Shown piece after piece: positions 35,587 through 42,915 of a stretch of 64,000 nucleotides of DNA (the stretch's first letter is position 1; every line of letters begins with the position of its first letter). The stretch comes from Acidaminobacterium chupaoyuni. Lineage in GTDB: Bacteria; Bacillota; Clostridia; Oscillospirales; Butyricicoccaceae. The DNA is taken from assembly GCA_047936785.1 (NCBI GenBank), contig CP176394.1; one strand, 5' to 3'. Position numbers and translations under genes: made by a program. The notes under the pieces were generated by a model that worked only from the letters and a program-made list of their open reading frames with translations, made no database searches and had not been told where the DNA came from.

Positions 35587-36810
35587 ATGGATTATGCAGC
35601 AGAAGCATTAAAGCTCCACAGCGCCCTGAAAGGCAAGCTGGCGGTAACAAGCAAAGTCAGTGTCAATTCAAAAGATGACCTTGCCGTTGCCTATACCCCC
35701 GGTGTTGCGGAACCCTGCAAGAAGATCGCCGAAGATAAGGCGCTGGCTTATGAATACACCATGAAGCCCAACTATATCGCGGTCGTTTCCGACGGCACCG
35801 CCGTTTTGGGCCTGGGCGATATCGGCCCCGAAGCCGCAATGCCCGTTATGGAAGGCAAATGCGTGCTGTTCAACACCTTTGCCGGCATCAACGCCGTGCC
35901 GATCTGCATCGGCACAAAAGATGAAGACGAGATCGTGAAGCTTGTCAAGCAGCTTGAACCTTCTTTCGGCGGCATCAACCTCGAAGATATCAGCGGCCCC
36001 CGCTGCTTCGGCATTGAACAGCGCCTGAAAAAAGAAATGAACATCCCCGTGTTCCACGACGATCAGCATGGCACAGCCGTGATCGTTCTGGCGGGTCTCA
36101 TCAATGCTCTGAAAATTCTGAAGAAGCCTTTCTCTGAAACAGAGATCGTCATCAGCGGCGCCGGCGCCGCGGGCATCAGCATCGCCCGCCTGCTGAACGC
36201 TTATGGCGCAAAGAATGTGATCCTCTGCAACCGCCGCGGCGCTTTGGTCGCCGGTGCGGAAGGCTTGAACAAAGAACAGTCTGCCGTTGCGCTGGAAACC
36301 AACAAGAACCACGAAAGCGGCAGCATTGCCGATGTTCTGCGCGGCAAAGATGTGTTCATCGGTGTTTCTGCCCCCGGCCTTGTCACCCGCGAGATGGTGG
36401 CTTCAATGAATAAAGATGCCATCGTGTTTGCTCTGGCCAACCCCGTTCCCGAAATTTACCCCGAAGAAGCCCTCGCAGGCGGCGCCCGCATCATCGGCAC
36501 AGGCCGCAGCGATTTCCCCAACCAGGTCAACAATGTTCTGGTGTTCCCCGGCATTTTCCGCGGCGCACTGGATGCCATGGCTTCGGATATCAATGAAGAA
36601 ATGAAGATCGCCGCCGCTGAAGCCATCGCTTCCATCGTAGAGCCCGAAAACCTCTGCGAAGATTATGTGCTTCCCGCCGCGTTCGACCCCCGCGTTGGCC
36701 CGCAGGTCGCCGCCGCTGTGGCGGTTGCCGCCGCCAAATCCGGCGTAGCCCGCAAAGTGCTGACTTTTGAAGAAGAACACGCTTACGCAGAACAGATGAT
36801 GAAACACTAA
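35587..36810 (+). CDS. Malic enzyme (malate to pyruvate, NAD(P)-dependent)
   Basis: The enzyme oxidatively decarboxylates malate to pyruvate and CO2. The 407-aa length is that of the short bacterial form without a phosphotransacetylase-like extension. Motifs: YTPGVAEPC, VSDGTAVLGLGDIGP, catalytic/metal-binding FHDDQHGTA, the NAD-binding ISGAGAAGISIARLL and ALANPVPEI. TGGAGG (35571-35576) lies upstream of the ATG. It forms an operon with aspA; the cofactor preference cannot be told from the sequence alone. Confidence 0.95.
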   Translation: MDYAAEALKLHSALKGKLAVTSKVSVNSKDDLAVAYTPGVAEPCKKIAEDKALAYEYTMKPNYIAVVSDGTAVLGLGDIGPEAAMPVMEGKCVLFNTFAGINAVPICIGTKDEDEIVKLVKQLEPSFGGINLEDISGPRCFGIEQRLKKEMNIPVFHDDQHGTAVIVLAGLINALKILKKPFSETEIVISGAGAAGISIARLLNAYGAKNVILCNRRGALVAGAEGLNKEQSAVALETNKNHESGSIADVLRGKDVFIGVSAPGLVTREMVASMNKDAIVFALANPVPEIYPEEALAGGARIIGTGRSDFPNQVNNVLVFPGIFRGALDAMASDINEEMKIAAAEAIASIVEPENLCEDYVLPAAFDPRVGPQVAAAVAVAAAKSGVARKVLTFEEEHAYAEQMMKH

Positions 36811-36904
36811 TCATTGTTTTTCTTAAGTAAAACTCAAATTTTGCTTTCTTTTCGTAAGCAGAATCTTTGATATTTTTTCTTTCTTTGAAAACATTTTCTC
36901 TCGC

Positions 36905-36933
36905 TTTACCCTTTTGCCGAATTTCGGTATGAT
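36905..36933 (+). promoter_or_regulatory. Promoter of a candidate small RNA
   Basis: TTTACC (36905-36910), 17-bp spacer, TATGAT (36928-36933). It points to a short region that has no convincing ORF and ends in a strong terminator. Confidence 0.55.
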
Positions 36934-36939
36934 AGTTGC

Positions 36940-37030
36940 GAGAGAGAGAATCGTTGAATACGATTAATGCACACAGTCATATATAGAAACAGCGCCGTGA
37001 TCTCGGGAGGGTCACGGCGCTGTTTCTTTC
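36940..37030 (+). ncRNA. Candidate small RNA, about 90 nt
   Basis: After the promoter, the transcript would hold a small hairpin AATCGT/ACGATT (36949-36965) and a perfect 16-bp terminator stem AGAAACAGCGCCGTGA (36985-37000) / TCACGGCGCTGTTTCT (37012-37027) followed by T-rich DNA. The terminator loop TCTCGGGAGGG is G-rich and resembles a Shine-Dalgarno sequence. A 60-codon frame from 36967 has no ribosome-binding site and runs through the stem, so I do not call it. It could instead be only the distant terminator of the malic enzyme operon. The rest of 36811-37226 is AT-rich without visible genes. Confidence 0.5.
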
Positions 37031-37187
37031 TTTATAAAGGTAATCTTGCTTTACATATCGCAAATGTTTTTCGGCTTCCGTGCTTTCGTTTTTCAAAGGA
37101 ATCGCCAAATCGCAAAAACCGTTTCAGCCGCACAAGCAAACCGGCCTAAATGCCTCATGCAAAATTGCCTGCTCAGAACAACAAAAC

Positions 37188-37216
37188 AGGGCGTGCAGCT
37201 TTATGCTGCACGCCCT
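37188..37216 (-). terminator. Terminator of the EF-G-like gene
   Basis: Perfect 12-bp arms AGGGCGTGCAGC (37188-37199) and GCTGCACGCCCT (37205-37216), with TTTTGTTG following on the minus strand. Confidence 0.85.
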
Positions 37217-37226
37217 TGCTCTTTGT

Positions 37227-39299
37227 TTATTCTTCTGTATCCACAAACTTGCTTTCTTCGATCACTTTTTGCTGAACAGCCGGGGGTGCTTCCATATAGC
37301 GTTCAAATTCGAAGTTAAAGGAGCCTCTGCCCTGTGTCATCGATCTCAGATCCAGCGCATATGTGCTGATCTCTGCCATCGGCACTTCAGCCACCACTTC
37401 CTGCTCGCCCTGGCCCATGGGGTTCATGCCCAGAATACGGCCGCGGCGTTTGTTCAAATCGCCGATCACATCGCCCATGCAGCTGTCGGGAACATAGACC
37501 TTCATGATTCCCACCGGTTCCAGAATGCAGGGGTTCGCCTGCGGGATGCCCGCCTTGTATGCCAGCCTTGCGGCCATCTTAAACGAAAGTTCGTTGGAAT
37601 CCACATCGTGGTAAGAACCGTCTGTCAAAATGGCTCTCAGCCCCACCAGAGGGTATCCGGCCAATACGCCGTGGACCATGGCCTCGCGGATGCCTTTTTC
37701 GACCGCGGGATGGAAATTCTTCGGCACACTGCCGCCGAAAGTTTTTTCTTCAAACAAGAAATCGCCTTCGGTATACGGTTCAAAGGTCATTTTTACATGG
37801 CCATACTGCCCGTGGCCGCCGGATTGTTTTTTATGCTTGCCTTCCACATTCACGCTCTTGCGGATCTTTTCGCGATAAGGCACTTTGGCGTCTGTCAGTT
37901 CCACTTCTACGCCAAATTTATTTTTCAGCTTCGAGCAAAGCACATCCAAATGGATATCGCCCGCGCCGCTGATGATCATTTGATGGGTCTCTGTGTTATT
38001 CGAAACCTTGAAAGCGGGGTCTTCATCGCGCAAACGGGCCAAACCGGCGGCGATTTTTTCTTCATTGCCCTTCACTTTCGGTGCGATGGCCTGGGAATAG
38101 TTCGGGGTGGCAAACACAATGGGTTCCAGTGTGATGCCCAGCCCGGGCGCCGCAAGTGTATCGCCTGTTTTGGTTTCGTTCAGCTTGGCCACCGCCGCGA
38201 TATCGCCGCAGTTGACCTCTGTGATCTCTGTATTCTTCTTGCCGCATACCGAATAGATATGGCCCAGCTTTTCAATATTGCCGGTGCGCACATTTTGCAG
38301 CGACATATCGGCAGTCACTTTGCCGGAAACCACTTTGAAATAAGAGAATCTGCCGTATTGATCGGCAATGGTTTTGAAAACGATGGCCATGGGTTTGCCA
38401 TCGGCATCAAATTTCAGTTCCATGGGTTCGCCGTTTGCATCTGTGGCATATTCGGGAAGCCCTTCATAGGGGATCGGCGCATAGTCGATCAAGGTTTTGA
38501 TCAGCTGCAGCGAGCCGACGCCTGTATAAGCACTGCCGCAGCAGACCGGGGTGATCGCGCCCGAAAGCACGCCCTGATGCAGCCCATGCAGTAATTCTTC
38601 TTCTGAAAATTCTTCGCCGTTGAAGAATTTTTCCATCAAATCTTCCGAATTGGTGGCTACGCTTTCCACCAGCGCGTCGCGCAGGCGATCGATCTTTTCC
38701 TTTTTGCTGTCGGGCAGAGGCACTTCCGTGATCTTGCCGTCGATGGATTTAAACGCTTTGCGCGTCACGATATTGATGACGCCCGCGGGGCGGTTTCCGT
38801 CTTCGAACAGGGGGATGACAAACGGCGTAACGCTGTTGCCGAACTGCCCGCGCAGATTTTCATAAACATTGTCAAAGTTGGCGTTTTCTTCATCGATCTT
38901 CGAAACATAGAAGAAACTGGGCAGCTTTCTGTTGCGCACCATCTTCCACGATTTTTCTGTGCCCACATTCACGCCGTCTTTTGCCGAAACAACGATGATG
39001 CCGCATCCGGCCACGCGCAGAGCCTGTGTCACTTCACCCGCAAAATCGAAATAGCCCGGGGTGTCGATCACATTGATCTTATAGCCCTGTGTTTCCACCG
39101 GTGCCAGCTTTGTCTGAATCGAAATCTTTCTCTTTATCTCTTCCGGATCAAAATCACAAACCGTCGTTCCATCCGAAACTTTACCAAGGCGGTCAATATT
39201 TCCGGTTACATACAGAAGGCTCTCTACCAGAGAGGTTTTACCATCTCCGCCGTGCCCAAGCAGACAGACATTTCGAATCTTATCAGTCGTATACACCAT
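37227..39299 (-). CDS. EF-G-like translational GTPase (EF-G paralogue group)
   Basis: The 690-aa protein has the five-domain plan of elongation factor G, but is not the main EF-G. The P-loop reads GHGGDGKTSL instead of GHxDxGKTT, switch I has KRKISI where EF-G has RGITI, and switch II is DTPGYFDF (Tyr83) where EF-G has DTPGHVDF; the His normally activates the water. This fits the little-studied 'EF-G-like' family. GTP hydrolysis may be slow or differently triggered; the role is unknown. The ATG at 39297-39299 (MVYTTDK) suits AAGGAG upstream better than the ATG at 39317. It has its own promoter and terminator. Confidence 0.9.
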   Translation of the reverse strand: MVYTTDKIRNVCLLGHGGDGKTSLVESLLYVTGNIDRLGKVSDGTTVCDFDPEEIKRKISIQTKLAPVETQGYKINVIDTPGYFDFAGEVTQALRVAGCGIIVVSAKDGVNVGTEKSWKMVRNRKLPSFFYVSKIDEENANFDNVYENLRGQFGNSVTPFVIPLFEDGNRPAGVINIVTRKAFKSIDGKITEVPLPDSKKEKIDRLRDALVESVATNSEDLMEKFFNGEEFSEEELLHGLHQGVLSGAITPVCCGSAYTGVGSLQLIKTLIDYAPIPYEGLPEYATDANGEPMELKFDADGKPMAIVFKTIADQYGRFSYFKVVSGKVTADMSLQNVRTGNIEKLGHIYSVCGKKNTEITEVNCGDIAAVAKLNETKTGDTLAAPGLGITLEPIVFATPNYSQAIAPKVKGNEEKIAAGLARLRDEDPAFKVSNNTETHQMIISGAGDIHLDVLCSKLKNKFGVEVELTDAKVPYREKIRKSVNVEGKHKKQSGGHGQYGHVKMTFEPYTEGDFLFEEKTFGGSVPKNFHPAVEKGIREAMVHGVLAGYPLVGLRAILTDGSYHDVDSNELSFKMAARLAYKAGIPQANPCILEPVGIMKVYVPDSCMGDVIGDLNKRRGRILGMNPMGQGEQEVVAEVPMAEISTYALDLRSMTQGRGSFNFEFERYMEAPPAVQQKVIEESKFVDTEE

Positions 39300-39334
39300 A
39301 TTGCTTTTCTCCTTCATGTAAAGTGATATGCGAG

Positions 39335-39375
39335 AATCTATTTGTTATTATATAATAGATTTTTGCTTTTTACAA
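39335..39375 (-). promoter_or_regulatory. Promoter of the EF-G-like gene with dyad over the -10 box
   Basis: On the minus strand TTGTAA (39370-39375), 17 bp, TATAAT (39347-39352). AATCTATT (39335-39342) and AATAGATT (39354-39361) form an 8-bp inverted repeat around the -10 box, a possible repressor site. Confidence 0.65.
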
Positions 39376-39418
39376 TGTTTTTGTTTGGTCACTTTTACAT
39401 AAAGATTCCGTGGAAAGT

Positions 39419-41767
39419 TTAATATCTCGACGAAATAAAACTCTTCAGCCACACCGGCAAATACCACAGCAGCAGGTAAAGCAGGGCGTTGTAAGGGCAC
39501 CCCGCGGCATAATTATTGGTGGAGGAAAGATAGAACATCAGCAGCATGCCGATGATGCCCGCCGCCGCCGAACAGGCCACATTGAAATGAACGGCCGAGC
39601 AAAACCGCCGCGCGGCGGTGATGCAATCGCAGAATGTCAGCATCGTGTTGCGTGAAAGCAGCGCCAGTGAAGGGCTTTCCGTTTCCGCCGCCGCGCCGCC
39701 CGAAAGGCGCAGCCTTGTTTCGATATCGGGCATCGTGACATTGCCGCTGCGCAGGCCGAATTTGCTTTCGATCATGGGCGGGATCAGGTTGAAATCGCGC
39801 GTGGCCAAAACAGGCTTCAAACGCCCCGTTTTCAAAACACTGAAGCCCGAAAGGCCCTGGGGCTGGGCTTGATATTTCAGCGCGAAGACCCCCGCGAAAG
39901 CGCCGTTGATGGCGATGAACACGCCGCTTTTGATGGTGAGCCCTTCCGTCACATGGATGCCCATTCTGGTCAGAAACCCGGCTGTGCCGCATAAAACTTC
40001 ATCGCTGCCGATTTTGGCGCTCATGCCGCCGCTTTCATAATATTCGATGGAAGCCGGTTCCGGAACGAAAATATATTGCTGTTTGGCAAAATCATTAAAA
40101 GCAAAGCCAATTCCCCCGCCCACGCGGCCCAAAACGGCGGCGGCGGTGGCCACCACTTTTTCCAGCGTCTGGTTTTTGCCCACCTTCATGCCGCTGATGG
40201 CGACACTGCCCTGCGGAAAAAGATCGCTGTCTGTCAGCGCGGCTTTGTTGGCCTTCTGCATCTGCCGCGCCGCGTCATAGCTGAGCATCGCCGTGCCGGA
40301 AGTGAACAGCTTTTTGCTGATGCGTGAACCCGGCGAGGTGGTGGAAAGCAGCAGCCCCACAGGCGCGGCAACGCTTGAAATAGCCGCCAGCGCGGGCAAG
40401 AAATTGCCGGGCTGCTTTTTGGCGAAACTGGCCATCACGGCCAGCGCCAGCACCGCCGCAATGGCGATAGGGGCATAGATCGCCCCAATACGCTGCGTCA
40501 TATCGCTGCGCGATATAACAGAAAGGTCTGTATCCATCGTGCCCTGCACTTTATACAGGATGTTTTCTTTTTCGAGTTCTTCCAACCGGATATGCACAGG
40601 GGAATTGCTCAAGATGGCGGCTTTATAAGTGCGCCGCAGCATCAGCAGGCGGCATCGTTTGCCCACCAGCGCCGCAAACAGCACCAGTTGGGCCACATAG
40701 CCATAATCAAACACCTGCGCGGGGGGCTTGAGGGCAATGGCCAAAGAATGAGCCATGGCCGCCGCGGCGGTGATCGTTACCAAAGAATCCAGCGTCGGGC
40801 GGATATGCGCAAGGCGATAAAGCCCCGCCGCCAAAATATCGGAAGCGCAGAGCAGCGAAGCCGCCAGCAAGCAGCAGCGGAGCAGCAAATAAAGCTGCGG
40901 CGCGCTGGCATAAGTCAGTTTTTCGGGGATCGGCAGGTTGGGGATATTGGGCAGCTGCATCAGCAGCACCGAAAGCCCCAATAAAACAAGCTGCCAGATG
41001 GCGCGAACGGTCACGCGGCGGATCTTTTTGCCCAAACGGTTGATATTATGGGGAATATCTTCGGGATCGGGCTCAAAAAGGAAATCTTCTTTCAGCGGCT
41101 CTTCTTCTTCCTCTTCTTCGCCATATTCGCCGTAATCTTCTTCATTGCCCCAGCGGTTGGCCGCATCGGGTTCTTTTTTCCAGAATAAAAAGCGCCGCCC
41201 TTGCACCGCGCCCTCTTCCGGGGCGGCTTCTTCGGGTTCTTCGCCGGTCTCGCCGGATGAAAATTCTTCCTGCGCGCTTTCCTGCCGGGTTTCTTCTTTG
41301 CGGCTCTGCTTTGCGGATGGCGGCTTTTCCTGCCGCTCGGCCTGCATCTGCCGTTCCTGCTCTGCCAGGCGGCTTTGTTCTTCTTTTTCTTTTTTAAACT
41401 GTTCGTTTTCGATAATGCGGAAACGCGAACGCGGCGCGGCCTCATCGGGTTCGGGCTGCGCCCGGGGCGTTTTTTCTTCTGTTTTATCGGGCGCTGCCTG
41501 CTTTTCGGCGCCGGTCTGTGTTTCCTCTTCTTCAGAAGCGGCGTTCTGCGGCGTTTTTTGCCCGCCCACGGATGTTTGCGCAGTTTTCTGCCCGTTACCC
41601 TTTGGCTGCTGTTCTTCCTGCAAACGGCGGTTTTGGGCTTCATCTTTCATTTCTGCCAAATCCATGGCATCCAAGCCGCTCATTTCGGTGGCTTTGAATT
41701 CCGCAATAATATCATCAACCGAATAGGTGGTTTCTTCTTCGCCGGGATACTTGCTCACTGCGTTCAC
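39419..41767 (-). CDS. Membrane protein related to P1B-ATPases but lacking catalytic motifs, with long acidic N-terminus
   Basis: The first about 245 of 782 residues are low-complexity, rich in Glu, Gln and Lys, with no fold signal. Then come about six membrane helices and a soluble domain resembling the P/N domains of heavy-metal ATPases: VLCGTAGFLTRMGI (like VLVGNxxLLxxxGI), IAINGAFAGVFAL (like VAVDGxxAGVIAL) and LATRDFN (like LTGDN). Where active pumps have DKTGTLT it reads TDSDLFP (about 507-516), and the CPC of the transmembrane metal site reads AAPVG. It therefore should not be phosphorylated or carry metal by the usual route. Two C-terminal helices follow. It starts 12 bp after rlmB's stop. 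The family link is my reading of short motifs; function unknown. Confidence 0.7.
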   Translation of the reverse strand: MNAVSKYPGEEETTYSVDDIIAEFKATEMSGLDAMDLAEMKDEAQNRRLQEEQQPKGNGQKTAQTSVGGQKTPQNAASEEEETQTGAEKQAAPDKTEEKTPRAQPEPDEAAPRSRFRIIENEQFKKEKEEQSRLAEQERQMQAERQEKPPSAKQSRKEETRQESAQEEFSSGETGEEPEEAAPEEGAVQGRRFLFWKKEPDAANRWGNEEDYGEYGEEEEEEEPLKEDFLFEPDPEDIPHNINRLGKKIRRVTVRAIWQLVLLGLSVLLMQLPNIPNLPIPEKLTYASAPQLYLLLRCCLLAASLLCASDILAAGLYRLAHIRPTLDSLVTITAAAAMAHSLAIALKPPAQVFDYGYVAQLVLFAALVGKRCRLLMLRRTYKAAILSNSPVHIRLEELEKENILYKVQGTMDTDLSVISRSDMTQRIGAIYAPIAIAAVLALAVMASFAKKQPGNFLPALAAISSVAAPVGLLLSTTSPGSRISKKLFTSGTAMLSYDAARQMQKANKAALTDSDLFPQGSVAISGMKVGKNQTLEKVVATAAAVLGRVGGGIGFAFNDFAKQQYIFVPEPASIEYYESGGMSAKIGSDEVLCGTAGFLTRMGIHVTEGLTIKSGVFIAINGAFAGVFALKYQAQPQGLSGFSVLKTGRLKPVLATRDFNLIPPMIESKFGLRSGNVTMPDIETRLRLSGGAAAETESPSLALLSRNTMLTFCDCITAARRFCSAVHFNVACSAAAGIIGMLLMFYLSSTNNYAAGCPYNALLYLLLWYLPVWLKSFISSRY

Positions 41768-41779
41768 ATCCTTGCTTTG

Positions 41780-42607
41780 TTACATTCTTTTTCTCACGGC
41801 TTCAAATAAAAGGATCGCCGCCGCGTTGGAAGCATTCAGCGAGGGGATATGCCCCTTTTGCGGGATGCTCACCACGAAATCACATTCTTTTTTCACCAAT
41901 GCGGAAATGCCTTCGCCTTCGCTGCCGATGACCAGCGCCGTGGCCCCCGCGAAATCGGCGTCATACAAGCTTTTGTCGCCATCCATATCGGCGGCATAAA
42001 TGAAAATCCCCTGTTTTTTCAGTTCCTGCACAGTGGAAGCGATGTTGGCCACCTTCGCCACGGGCAGATGTTCCAGCGCGCCCGCCGCGGCTTTGGCGCA
42101 GGCGGCGTTTAGCCCCGCGCTTCGGCGGCGCGGAATGATGACGCCGTGTGCCCCCGCGATTTCGGCCGTTCGGATGATGGCCCCCAGATTATGCGGATCG
42201 GTGATGCCATCGCAAAGCACCAGCAGCGGCGCTTCGCCGCGCTGTTTGGCCAGCGCCAGCATATCTTCCACCGAGCGATAGGCCACGGCCGCCGCCATGG
42301 CGATGATGCCCTGGTGAGAACCGGTCACGCTCATGGCATCCAGCTTGCGTTTATCGATTTCCTGCGCTGTAACGCCCTGTTTTCGCGCCAGCGCGATCAG
42401 ATTGCCGATGCTGCCCAGCGCGCCCGCGTGGAAATAAATTTTATCGATCTCGCGGCCGCTGCGCAGGGCTTCGCCCACCGCGTTGCGCCCTTCAATGAGG
42501 TTTTCATCTTCTTCGCCCAAAAGCGCGGCTCTCTGGGCGTTTTTCTGCAGGGCGCGCGGTTTTCTATTTTTATAACTGTCGTTTCTTTTTTTTGTTTCTT
42601 CTTTCAT
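41780..42607 (-). CDS. rlmB: 23S rRNA 2'-O-ribose methyltransferase, RlmB type (SpoU/TrmH family)
   Basis: RlmB methylates the 2'-O of G2251 in the 23S P loop using SAM. The 275-aa protein has a lysine-rich N-terminus, the substrate-binding domain starting NLIEGRNAVGEALRSGREID, and the SPOUT knot with DGITDPHNLGAIIRTAEIAGAHGVI, ALVIGSEGEG and IPQKGHIPSLNASNAAAI. GGAGG precedes the ATG and a TATAAT-like box lies at 42651-42656 on the minus strand. The closely related YacO proteins of Bacillota are hard to tell apart, so the exact target is inferred. Confidence 0.9.
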   Translation of the reverse strand: MKEETKKRNDSYKNRKPRALQKNAQRAALLGEEDENLIEGRNAVGEALRSGREIDKIYFHAGALGSIGNLIALARKQGVTAQEIDKRKLDAMSVTGSHQGIIAMAAAVAYRSVEDMLALAKQRGEAPLLVLCDGITDPHNLGAIIRTAEIAGAHGVIIPRRRSAGLNAACAKAAAGALEHLPVAKVANIASTVQELKKQGIFIYAADMDGDKSLYDADFAGATALVIGSEGEGISALVKKECDFVVSIPQKGHIPSLNASNAAAILLFEAVRKRM

Positions 42608-42782
42608 GGTGATCCTCCGCCATTTATAAACATTTCGAACTTATTGTTTATTATAACAGATTCCGTTTGAAAATAGCACCCCCGTTTTGCAATGTTTCCT
42701 TTGTTTTCGGCGGATTTCTTTTTTCTTCGCCGGGGCCGCGCCGCCCCGAACCGCCCGCAATTTGTGGATTTTTTTTATAAGA

Positions 42783-42832
42783 GAACAGCATCAAAAGCGC
42801 GGCAGGCTTTGGCCGCGCTTTTGATGCTGTTC
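42783..42832. repeat. Perfect 21-bp inverted repeat between rlmB and the S-layer gene
   Basis: The left arm starts GAACAGCATCAAAAGCGCGG (42783-42802), extended by C42803-G42812, and the right arm ends at 42832; the loop is 8 nt. No T tract follows on either strand, so it is not a standard terminator. The rest of 42608-42856 has no gene. Confidence 0.85.
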
Positions 42833-42856
42833 TTGTAAATGCGCAAACATGAAAAA

Positions 42857-42884
42857 GAAAGGGCAGCCAATCGGCTGCCCTTTC
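42857..42884 (-). terminator. Terminator of the S-layer-type gene
   Basis: Perfect 12-bp arms GAAAGGGCAGCC (42857-42868) and GGCTGCCCTTTC (42873-42884) around AATC, followed on the minus strand by TTTTTCATG. Confidence 0.85.
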
Positions 42885-42915
42885 AAAGGTTTTGCTGTTA
42901 AATTGAGAAACTCAA

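Noticed and set aside
36967..37149. Small 60-codon gene after malic enzyme
   Set aside because: It has no ribosome-binding site and runs straight through a perfect terminator stem.
37227..39299. Tetracycline-resistance ribosomal protection protein
   Set aside because: Overall plan is shared, but the P-loop and switch II fit the EF-G-like group and there is no mobile-element context.
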